Under the pieces are notes generated by a model. That model was given only the letters and a program-made list of their open reading frames with translations. It did no database searches and was not told the origin of the DNA. Below are positions 53,390-61,205 of a DNA stretch of 64,000 nt, piece by piece (the stretch's first letter is position 1; every line of letters begins with the position of its first letter). The translations under genes and the position numbers were made by a program. This stretch comes from Kumtagia sp963820075 (lineage in GTDB: Bacteria > Pseudomonadota > Alphaproteobacteria > Rhizobiales > Rhizobiaceae): assembly GCA_963820075.1 (NCBI GenBank), contig CAWFYS010000004.1, positions 62,001 through 126,000 of the forward strand. The letters run 5' to 3'.

Positions 53390-54610
53390 ATGAGACGTGT
53401 CGTCGTATCGGGCTTGGGCATTGTGTCGTCGATCGGCAACAACGCCAACGAGGTTCAGGCGTCGCTGCATGACGCCCGCTCGGGCATCAGCTTCTCGGAT
53501 TCCTTCGCCGAACACGGCTTCCGCTGCCAGGTATGGGGTGCGCCGACGCTTGATCCAAGCGAGATCGTCGACCGTCGCGCCATGCGCTTCCTGTCGAAGG
53601 GCGGCGCGTGGAACCATGTCGCCATGGAACAGGCTATCACCGATTCCGGCCTTGAGCCGGGCGACGTGACCGACGAGCGCACCGGCATCGTCATGGGATC
53701 GGGCGGGCCGTCGACGCGCACGATCGTCGAGGCGGCCGAGATTACCAGGAAGAACAACAGCCCGAAGCGGATCGGTCCGTTCGCCGTGCCGAAGGCGATG
53801 TCGTCGACCGCCTCGGCGACGCTTGCCACCTGGTTCAAGATTCATGGCGTGAACTATTCCATATCGTCCGCCTGCTCCACCTCGGCGCACTGCATCGGCA
53901 ACGCTTATGAGCTGATCCAGTGGGGCAAGCAGGATGTCATCTTCGCCGGCGGCCACGAGGATCTGGACTGGACCATGTCGAACCTGTTCGACGCGATGGG
54001 CGCGATGTCGTCGAAATACAACGACCGCGCGCCAACCGCCTCGCGGGCTTATGATGTCAATCGCGACGGCTTCGTGATCGCCGGGGGCGCCGGCGTGCTG
54101 GTGGTCGAGGAACTGGAGCACGCCAAAGCGCGCGGCGCCAAAATCTATGCCGAGATCGTCGGCTACGGCGCTACCTCGGATGGGTTCGACATGGTTGCCC
54201 CGTCGGGCGAAGGCGCCGTGCGATGCATGCGGCAGGCGCTGTCGACCGTCGACGGCGGCGTCGACTACATCAACACGCACGGCACATCGACGCCGGTCGG
54301 CAATTCGCGCGAGATGGCCGCCATCCGCGAGGTATTCGGCGAGACAATGCCGAGCATCACATCGACTAAATCCCTGACGGGCCATTCGCTGGGCGCGGCC
54401 GGCGTCCAGGAATCGATCTATTCGATCCTCATGATGCAGGGTGGCTTCATCGGCGAGAGCGCCCATATCGAAGAGCTCGATCCGGAGTTCGAGGGTATGC
54501 CGATCGTGCGCAAGCGCATCGACAACGCCAGGATCGACACCGTTCTGTCGAATTCGTTCGGCTTCGGCGGCACGAACGCCACGCTGGTCTTCCAGCGCTA
54601 CGCCGGCTGA
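53390..54610 (+). CDS. fabB: 3-oxoacyl-ACP synthase I
   Basis: A 406-residue KAS I condensing enzyme that elongates unsaturated acyl chains. The catalytic cysteine is in ISSACSTSAHCIG near residue 163, with histidines in NTHGTSTPVG near 300 and STKSLTGHSLGAAG near 330. ATG 53390 (MRRVVVSGLG) gives the standard N-terminus. It follows fabA by 29 bases. Confidence 0.95.
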   Translation: MRRVVVSGLGIVSSIGNNANEVQASLHDARSGISFSDSFAEHGFRCQVWGAPTLDPSEIVDRRAMRFLSKGGAWNHVAMEQAITDSGLEPGDVTDERTGIVMGSGGPSTRTIVEAAEITRKNNSPKRIGPFAVPKAMSSTASATLATWFKIHGVNYSISSACSTSAHCIGNAYELIQWGKQDVIFAGGHEDLDWTMSNLFDAMGAMSSKYNDRAPTASRAYDVNRDGFVIAGGAGVLVVEELEHAKARGAKIYAEIVGYGATSDGFDMVAPSGEGAVRCMRQALSTVDGGVDYINTHGTSTPVGNSREMAAIREVFGETMPSITSTKSLTGHSLGAAGVQESIYSILMMQGGFIGESAHIEELDPEFEGMPIVRKRIDNARIDTVLSNSFGFGGTNATLVFQRYAG

Positions 54611-54623
54611 GGGGTCTCGTTTC

Positions 54624-55436
54624 ATGGATGGGCTGATGAAAGGCAAGCGCGGCCTCGTCATGGGGGTCGCCAACGATCACTCGATCGCATGGGGGATCGC
54701 CGCGAGGCTGGCGGAGCACGGCGCGGAACTCGCCTTTACCTATCAGGGCGAGGCGTTCGGCCGCCGGGTGAAGCCCCTGGCGGAGAAGGTCGGCGCCTCG
54801 CTGCTGCTTCCTTGCGACGTCGAGGACAGCGCCACGGTGACATCAGTCTTCGAGACGCTGGGCAAGGAATGGGGTGGTCTCGATTTCGTCGTCCATGCGA
54901 TCGGCTTTTCGGACAAGAGCGAGTTGAAGGGTCTCTACGCCGATACCAGCCGTGAGAACTTCGTTCGCACCATGGTGGTCTCCTGCTATTCCTTCACCGA
55001 AGTAGCCCGCAACGCCGCCGCACTGATGCAAGCCGGCGGGTCGATGATCACGCTGACCTATGCGGGATCGGTACGGATCATGCCGAACTATAACGTGATG
55101 GGCGTTGCCAAGGCCGGACTGGAGGCGAGCGTGCGCTACCTCGCCAATGATTACGGGCCGCGGGGCATCCGCGTCAACGCGATCTCGGCCGGGCCGGTGC
55201 GGACCTTGGCCGGCGCCGGAATAGCGGATGCGCGCCACATGTTTGCCTTCCAGCAGCGCAATTCGCCGCTGCGGCGCACGGTGAGCCTCGAAGAAGTCGG
55301 CGGCTCGGCGCTTTATCTCCTCTCGGATCTGTCATCGGGCGTAACCGGCGAGATCCATTATGTGGATTCGGGCTACCACATCGTCTCGATGCCGACGCTG
55401 GAAGAGCTCAAGCAGGGCGACGGCGGCCGCGACTAA
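54624..55436 (+). CDS. fabI: Enoyl-ACP reductase
   Basis: A 270-residue NADH-dependent enoyl-ACP reductase completing each fatty acid elongation cycle. The FabI signature GVANDHSIAWGIA is near residues 14-26 and the catalytic Y-x6-K motif YNVMGVAK near 157-164. It starts 13 bases after fabB. Its last 29 bases overlap the convergent rsmC-like gene. Confidence 0.94.
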   Translation: MDGLMKGKRGLVMGVANDHSIAWGIAARLAEHGAELAFTYQGEAFGRRVKPLAEKVGASLLLPCDVEDSATVTSVFETLGKEWGGLDFVVHAIGFSDKSELKGLYADTSRENFVRTMVVSCYSFTEVARNAAALMQAGGSMITLTYAGSVRIMPNYNVMGVAKAGLEASVRYLANDYGPRGIRVNAISAGPVRTLAGAGIADARHMFAFQQRNSPLRRTVSLEEVGGSALYLLSDLSSGVTGEIHYVDSGYHIVSMPTLEELKQGDGGRD

Positions 55437-56454
55437 AGCAAGTTGCCGCGATCACCTTGAAGTTGCGGTCCTCGGCGATCTGGCGGAACTCGGATGCCGT
55501 TTCCGCAAGACAACGCTCGTAGGGCAGTTGGCGGTTGGCGACCATGAACAGACGGCCGCCGGGTTTCAGTGCTGCCAGCGCCTTCCTGATCATCGCCTGG
55601 CCAAGCTCCGGCTCGGCCCGCCGCTCGGTGTGGAAGGGTGGGTTCATGACGATCGCATCGTAGCGCTCGGCAACCGGTTCGGCGGAAAGGTCATGCCAGA
55701 AGCAGTGTATGGCTGGTGCCTCGATTCCGGCGAGGTTGGCCCTGGCGGCCTCGACGGACGCGAAATCGGCCTCGTAAAGATCGATCCCTTTCACCGCCGG
55801 AAAGCGCTGGGCAACCTCCCAGGCCAAATAGCCCCATCCGGCGCAGAAATCGGCGACGCGGCCGGACAGGTTGTCAGGCAGGCTCGCGACCAGCAAGCGC
55901 GAGCCTGGGTCGATCCGGTCATGCGAAAACATGCCGGGCGCGGCATGGAAACGGCCGTCGACGGGCCGGCTTGCCGCGCCGGATCGCAGCGCCTGCGCCA
56001 GACTGGCGCTGTCCTCGGGCCTGCGCAACCAGAAGACGATGCCGTGATGCTTGGGCATCTGACCGTCCAGCGGGATCATGTCGGCGATGCGCTTTCGCAG
56101 GCTGCCGACACCGTCGTCCTTGCTGCCGGCCACCACGACGAGGCCGCCGGGCTTCGTACGCGCCAATGCGTCGGCAATGCGCAGCTCGCTTTCGCCGCGA
56201 TGACGGCCGGCCAGCACGAGCGCGAGGTCGAAGCCCTCGCCTTCGGCCTGCGGCGTGGTCGCGAAGCCGGACGCTTCGAGCGCGCGGAAATAGGGGCGAA
56301 AACCCTGGACGAGGTGCAATGACGCGTCGAAGCCCTCGGGAAGGCGAAATCCGGGGATTGCGCCGAGAAAAAGAGCGCGGGCGCCCTTGCGCGGCAGCGC
56401 AATTATGTCCGCTTCGAACGGATGAAACAGTGTTTTCGATGAGTTGGCGGACAT
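55408..56454 (-). CDS. Class I SAM methyltransferase, RsmC-like
   Basis: A 348-residue two-domain protein. The N-terminal half is a degenerate methyltransferase-like domain. The C-terminal half has the SAM-binding block VADFCAGWGYLAWEVAQRFP near residues 197-216, an acidic turn GIDLYEADF and the catalytic NPPFH motif near 262. This layout fits 16S rRNA m2G1207 methyltransferase RsmC. It is convergent with fabI and downstream of pnp in the same direction with a 148-bp gap. Confidence 0.85.
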   Translation of the reverse strand: MSANSSKTLFHPFEADIIALPRKGARALFLGAIPGFRLPEGFDASLHLVQGFRPYFRALEASGFATTPQAEGEGFDLALVLAGRHRGESELRIADALARTKPGGLVVVAGSKDDGVGSLRKRIADMIPLDGQMPKHHGIVFWLRRPEDSASLAQALRSGAASRPVDGRFHAAPGMFSHDRIDPGSRLLVASLPDNLSGRVADFCAGWGYLAWEVAQRFPAVKGIDLYEADFASVEAARANLAGIEAPAIHCFWHDLSAEPVAERYDAIVMNPPFHTERRAEPELGQAMIRKALAALKPGGRLFMVANRQLPYERCLAETASEFRQIAEDRNFKVIAATCFSRGRRRPA

Positions 56455-56602
56455 GTTGGTGACTTATACTGGCGGCGCATAGCCTTGACCGTTAGTGCTG
56501 CCGACTTGCCAGTGCACGCTCTATCGCACCGGACTGTCCAACTTATAGAAAGGCGAGCGCAACTTTCGCCGCGCCCGCCTTCCGAAATGGATTCCTTAAG
56601 GA

Positions 56603-58747
56603 TCAGGCCGCGTCTTCCGCCTCGGCCTTCTTTTCGCGGGCCATCTCCTTGCCGGTCTTCTGGTCGACGACCTTCATCGACAGGCGGACTTTGCCGCGCT
56701 CGTCGAAGCCCATGAGCTTGACCCACACCTTGTCGCCTTCCTTGACCACGTCCGTCGTCTTCTGCACGCGTTCGCTGGCGAGCTGCGAAATGTGGACAAG
56801 ACCATCGCGCGGGCCGAAGAAGTTCACGAAGGCGCCGAAATCGGCGGTCTTCACAACCGTACCTTCGTAAATCTCGCCGATTTCGGGTTCCGCGACGATG
56901 GTGTGGATCCACTTCTTCGCGGCCTCGATCTCCTTGGCGTTGGACGAAGCGATCTTCACCGTGCCGTCGTCCTCGATGTTGATCTTGGCGCCGGTCTTTT
57001 CCACGATTTCGCGGATCACCTTGCCGCCCGCGCCGATCACTTCGCGGATCTTGTCGGTCGGAATGTGCATGACCTCGATGCGCGGCGCGAACTCGCCGAG
57101 TTCCTTGCGGCCTTCCGACAACGCCTTCGCCATTTCGCCGAGTATGTGCTGGCGGCCGTCCCTGGCCTGATCCAGCGCGACCTTCATGATCTCTTCGGTA
57201 ATGCCGGCGATCTTGATGTCCATCTGCAGCGAGGTAACGCCGTTGACGGTGCCCGCCACCTTGAAGTCCATGTCGCCGAGGTGGTCCTCATCGCCGAGAA
57301 TGTCGGACAGCACCGCGAAGCGATCGCCTTCCTTGATAAGGCCCATGGCGATTCCGGCTACCGGCTTGGCGAGCGGCACGCCCGCGTCCATCAGCGCCAG
57401 CGATGTGCCGCAGACGGTCGCCATCGACGACGAACCGTTCGACTCCGTGATCTCGGAGACGACGCGCAGCGTGTAGGGGAACTGTTCCGGGCTGGGCAGC
57501 ATCGGACGGATGGCGCGCCAGGCAAGCTTGCCATGGCCGATCTCGCGGCGGCCCGGCGAACCCATGCGACCGGTTTCGCCAACGGAATAGGGCGGGAAAT
57601 TATAGTGGAGAAGGAAGGTCTCCTTGTACATGCCGGTGAGCGAGTCGACATACTGCTCATCCTCGCCGGTGCCGAGCGTGGCGACCACGACAGCCTGCGT
57701 CTCGCCGCGCGTGAACAGCGCCGAGCCGTGCGTGCGCGGCAGAATGCCGACTTCCGACGCGATCGAGCGGACCGTCTTCAGGTCGCGCCCATCGATGCGC
57801 GAACCCGTATCGAGGATGTTCCAGCGGACGATCTTGGCCTGCAGATCCTTGAATACCGAGGCGACCTGTTCGGCCGACCACACGGTCTGCTCGGCACCTT
57901 CCGGAAGGAGGGAGGCCTTCACCTTCGCTTTGGCGCCGTCGACGGCGGCATAGCGCTCCTGCTTGTCGGTGATCTTGTAAGCGGCGCGAAGCTCGTCCTC
58001 GACGAGGCCAAGCATGGCGGACTCGAGTTCGGAAAGTTCCGGGGCAGTGTGATCACGGGGATCCTTCGCCGCCACCTCGGCCAACTGAATGATGGCGTCG
58101 AGGACCGGCTGGAAGCCGCGATGACCAAACATGACGGCGCCCAGCATAACGTCTTCCGGGAGCTCCCGAGCTTCCGATTCAACCATCAGCACCGCGTCGC
58201 CCGTGCCGGCGACAACGAGGTCGAGCTTGGACTCCGCCATCTCGTCGATATGGGGATTGAGCTTGTACTGGCCCCCGATATAGCCGACGCGCGCCCCGCC
58301 GATCGGGCCCATGAAGGGCACGCCGGAAAGGGTGAGCGCGGCCGAAGCGGCGACCAGCGACACGACGTCCGGGTTGTTCTCCAGATCGTGCTGCATCACG
58401 GTGATGATCACCTGGGTGTCGTTCTTGTAGCCGTCGGCGAAAAGCGGGCGGATCGGCCGGTCGATCAGCCGCGAAACCAGAGTCTCGTTCTCGGAAGGAC
58501 GGCCCTCGCGCTTGAAGTAGCCGCCCGGGATCTTGCCGGCGGCATAGGTCTTTTCCTGGTAGTTGACCGTCAGCGGAAAGAAGTCCTGGCCGACCTTCGG
58601 CGCCCTGGCCGATACGACCGTCGCGAGCACGACGGTTTCGCCATAGGTGGCGAGCACGGCGCCGTCAGCCTGGCGCGCGATCTTGCCGGTCTCGAGGATG
58701 AGCGGGCGGCCTGCCCATTCGATTTCCACTTTGTGATGATTGAACAT
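56603..58747 (-). CDS. pnp: Polyribonucleotide nucleotidyltransferase (PNPase)
   Basis: A 714-residue 3'-5' phosphorolytic exoribonuclease of the RNA degradosome. Two RNase PH domains (about 1-230 and 310-545) flank an alpha-helical domain. A KH domain (PTDKIREVIGAGGKVIREI near 557-575) and an S1 domain (GTVVKTADFGAFVNFFGP near 625-642) follow. The C-terminus is charged. It follows rpsO, the usual order; a strong hairpin lies between them and may be the target of autoregulatory RNA processing. Confidence 0.96.
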   Translation of the reverse strand: MFNHHKVEIEWAGRPLILETGKIARQADGAVLATYGETVVLATVVSARAPKVGQDFFPLTVNYQEKTYAAGKIPGGYFKREGRPSENETLVSRLIDRPIRPLFADGYKNDTQVIITVMQHDLENNPDVVSLVAASAALTLSGVPFMGPIGGARVGYIGGQYKLNPHIDEMAESKLDLVVAGTGDAVLMVESEARELPEDVMLGAVMFGHRGFQPVLDAIIQLAEVAAKDPRDHTAPELSELESAMLGLVEDELRAAYKITDKQERYAAVDGAKAKVKASLLPEGAEQTVWSAEQVASVFKDLQAKIVRWNILDTGSRIDGRDLKTVRSIASEVGILPRTHGSALFTRGETQAVVVATLGTGEDEQYVDSLTGMYKETFLLHYNFPPYSVGETGRMGSPGRREIGHGKLAWRAIRPMLPSPEQFPYTLRVVSEITESNGSSSMATVCGTSLALMDAGVPLAKPVAGIAMGLIKEGDRFAVLSDILGDEDHLGDMDFKVAGTVNGVTSLQMDIKIAGITEEIMKVALDQARDGRQHILGEMAKALSEGRKELGEFAPRIEVMHIPTDKIREVIGAGGKVIREIVEKTGAKINIEDDGTVKIASSNAKEIEAAKKWIHTIVAEPEIGEIYEGTVVKTADFGAFVNFFGPRDGLVHISQLASERVQKTTDVVKEGDKVWVKLMGFDERGKVRLSMKVVDQKTGKEMAREKKAEAEDAA

Positions 58748-59032
58748 GTCTTGTCCTTGCTATGCGGATACCGCCGCACGGCCCTTTGCCGGCGACGCAT
58801 CCCTACTGGCTTCGTGTCGGACGAGCCACGGGCAAGACATCAGGAGGTCCGGAAGAATGGCGCAATGCGCGCGCCTCCGGGCATCCTGCAATCCTGCCCC
58901 ATGACCGGTCCATGGGCGGCTTCGATCTCGCCCTCGCGATCGAGCCGTTCGGTTGGAACACGACGGTCCCGACTGTCTTCGGTTGTCGCGTTCCGTTCCG
59001 GCGGGCAGTGCTTGACGCATGCCCGAATGCGC

Positions 59033-59067
59033 GACCGGCGGACCTTCCCAGGGAAGGCCCGCCGGTC
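59033..59067 (-). terminator. Strong hairpin between rpsO and pnp
   Basis: GACCGGCGG-A-CCTTCCC, then A, then GGGAAGG-C-CCGCCGGTC: two stem blocks of 7 and 9 bp with one internal mismatch. It begins 7 bases after the rpsO stop. No U-run follows leftward, so it may be a processing or partial-termination site, as known between rpsO and pnp in E. coli. The rest of the 326-bp gap to pnp holds no gene. Confidence 0.7.
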
Positions 59068-59073
59068 AGTTCG

Positions 59074-59343
59074 TCAGCGGCGCAGTCCGAGTTTCTCGAT
59101 CAGCGTCGCGTAGCGGCCTTCGTCCCTGCCCTTCAGATAGTCGAGCAGGCGGCGGCGCTGCGACACCAGAGCAAGCAGGCCACGGCGGGAGTGATTGTCC
59201 TTCACGTGTCCCTTGAAGTGCTCGGTGAGATTCTTGATGCGCTCGGACAGAATGGCGACCTGTACTTCGGGGGAGCCTGTGTCGCCCGTCTTGGTCGCGA
59301 ATTCCGTCATCAGTTCCTTCTTGCGATCAGCAGTGATCGACAT
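59074..59343 (-). CDS. rpsO: 30S ribosomal protein S15
   Basis: An 89-residue S15, normal length. The helices HSRRGLLALVSQRRRLLDYLKG near residues 50-70 form the rRNA-binding region, and the C-terminus LIEKLGLRR is typical. It binds 16S rRNA early in 30S assembly and often represses its own mRNA. Located between truB and pnp. Confidence 0.97.
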   Translation of the reverse strand: MSITADRKKELMTEFATKTGDTGSPEVQVAILSERIKNLTEHFKGHVKDNHSRRGLLALVSQRRRLLDYLKGRDEGRYATLIEKLGLRR

Positions 59344-59566
59344 CGCGTTTTTCCTTGTGTGCTTGAGGAAACGGGACGCCCACGGCCAGGATGTCGTCCA
59401 GCGGGGGCCAGTTATTATCGCCCGGTCAGAGCAATGCGCGGCATATAGTGCAATTCAAAGGCAAAAGCCATAGCGTTTATGAATAGCCGGAGCGAGGACA
59501 CCTGCGCCCCGCCGCATGGCTATTGGAGGGAGCGTGCTCATCGCCATGAGAGGCGCAAACGACCCC

Positions 59567-60532
59567 TCAGCCGGCGAAAACCCGCTTCGGCTTGAACATG
59601 CCGGCTTCGATGGCGCCGATGGCCACCAGCCTGCCGCGCGCCATCGCGCAGGCCTCGTCGGCCTCGACGGGCGCATCGCGGCCGCGCAGGATGATCGGAT
59701 TGCCGAGCCGGAGCTTTGCCGCCGCGTCGTCGGTGATGGTGAACTGCGGCAGACAGTCGAGAGCAGCGCCGGTGTCGACGACGAATGCGTCGAGCGCGGC
59801 GAAGCGTTCGCTCGCGGCCACGAACGGGACGCCTTCCTCGGGCGCCTCGCGCTTAGGCGCCGCGGCTTCCAACTCGGCAAGGGCCACAAGGTCCTCGGCG
59901 GTGAACGGGTCGACCTCGGTCCGGCGCAATGCCGCTATGTGCCCGTAGCAGCCGAGATCGCGGCCGAGATCGCGGGCGAGCGAACGGACATAGGTGCCCT
60001 TGCCGCATTCGACCTCGAATATGGAATTACCCTCCGGCGTGGTCTCCAGCAGATCGATACGTCCGATCTCGACCTCACGGGCGGGGATGTCGACCGGTTC
60101 GCCGCCGCGGGCGAGGTCGTAGGCGCGTTCGCCGCCGATCTTGATTGCCGAGAATTGCGGGGGCGTCTGCATGATGACGCCGGTGTATTTCGGCAGCAGC
60201 GCGCGGATGTCCGCCTCTGCAGGCCGGCTGTCCGAGCTTTTCGTCACCGGGCCTTCGAGATCGTCGGTGGAGCGCTCCTCGCCCCAGGCGATGGTGAACC
60301 GGTAGACCTTCGCGCCGTCCTGGACATAGGGCACGGTCTTCGTCGCCTCGCCGAGCGCGATCGGCAGCATGCCCGACGCCAGCGGATCGAGCGTGCCGGC
60401 ATGTCCGGCCTTGTCGGCCTGGAACAGCCATTTGATCTTGGAGACGGCCTCGGTCGAGCCCATGCCGACCGGTTTGTCGAAGATAACCCAGCCGGAGATC
60501 GGCCTGCCCTTTTTATTGCCGCGGCGGGACAT
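59567..60532 (-). CDS. truB: tRNA pseudouridine-55 synthase
   Basis: A 321-residue TruB that makes pseudouridine 55 in tRNA T-loops. The catalytic aspartate is in AGHAGTLDPLASGMLP near residue 49, with GWVIFDKPVGMGST at the N-terminus and KGTYVRSLARDLG near 180. Its start overlaps the rbfA stop by one base, which suggests coupling. Confidence 0.95.
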   Translation of the reverse strand: MSRRGNKKGRPISGWVIFDKPVGMGSTEAVSKIKWLFQADKAGHAGTLDPLASGMLPIALGEATKTVPYVQDGAKVYRFTIAWGEERSTDDLEGPVTKSSDSRPAEADIRALLPKYTGVIMQTPPQFSAIKIGGERAYDLARGGEPVDIPAREVEIGRIDLLETTPEGNSIFEVECGKGTYVRSLARDLGRDLGCYGHIAALRRTEVDPFTAEDLVALAELEAAAPKREAPEEGVPFVAASERFAALDAFVVDTGAALDCLPQFTITDDAAAKLRLGNPIILRGRDAPVEADEACAMARGRLVAIGAIEAGMFKPKRVFAG

Positions 60533-60939
60533 CAGTTTTCGCTTTCTTCGCCCTTATCGAGATCGCGCGCCACTTCAGGCGACCTGAGCAGGCTGTCGAT
60601 CTTCGAAAAATTATCGTAACTCGTATCGAGCCGGAAACGGAACTCCGGCATGGAGCGCATCTGCCGCAGCGCCGGCGACGTGCGTCCGCGGATGAAGCGG
60701 GCATTGCGGTTGAGCGCCTCGATCACCGCGGCGCCGTCGGCCGCACCCAACGGCGCGACAAAGGCGGTGGCGACCTTCAGATCGGGCGACATGCGCACCT
60801 CCGAGACCGAGATCACGCTGGATTCGATCAGGTCGTCGCGCACCTCGCCGCGCTGCAGCACGCTGGAAAGCGCATGGCGCACCTGCTCGCCGACGCGTAG
60901 CTGGCGTTGCGAGAGGCCGGTTTTCGCTGATTTTGGCAT
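60532..60939 (-). CDS. rbfA: Ribosome-binding factor A
   Basis: A 135-residue RbfA, which helps 30S maturation by binding near the 5' end of 16S rRNA. The KH-like fold is indicated by SQRQLRVGEQVRHALSSVL at the N-terminus and SVSEVRMSPDLKVATAFVAPLG in the middle, followed by LRQMRSMPEFRFRLDTSYD. It follows infB after 262 bp, a gap that contains a palindromic repeat. Confidence 0.95.
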   Translation of the reverse strand: MPKSAKTGLSQRQLRVGEQVRHALSSVLQRGEVRDDLIESSVISVSEVRMSPDLKVATAFVAPLGAADGAAVIEALNRNARFIRGRTSPALRQMRSMPEFRFRLDTSYDNFSKIDSLLRSPEVARDLDKGEESEN

Positions 60940-61099
60940 CGATCGTGTCGCTCGGTAGGCTGCTCCACGCCCCTCGCTCGGAAAGGATGGGCGGGAGCGG
61001 GCCGGGTAGGATGACGGGAAGACGCGGCCGGAATTTCGGCCGCCTCAGCCCACTTCGCTCGGCGCCTCCCCACCCAGGGGCGGCAGGAGCGGAAAACGC

Positions 61100-61205
61100 C
61101 CAAGCAGGCTTGCGTGGCTTCGCCCACGCTTCGCCTGCTTAGCCTCTTGTTTTGTCGCAGGTTTCTGTCGGAAAACCGTGGCACACTTTTCCGAAACCTG
61201 CCTAG
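61100..61205. repeat. Palindromic interspersed repeat, copy B (at the infB stop)
   Basis: About 106 bp, closely similar to the copy inside imuA at 1729-1828, including the shared block TTGTTTTGTCGCAGGTTTCT and the terminal CCAAGCAGG. The right terminus (CCTGCCTAG) includes the infB stop codon at 61202-61204. A strong stem forms from GCAGGTTT/AAACCTGC and CGGAAAA/TTTTCCG. Read leftward it could act as a hairpin after infB. Confidence 0.85.

Noticed and set aside
56792..59113. A 773-codon rightward open frame opposite pnp and rpsO
   Set aside because: Antisense shadow of the clearly identified pnp; composition is His/Arg/Asp/Gly rich with no family resemblance.
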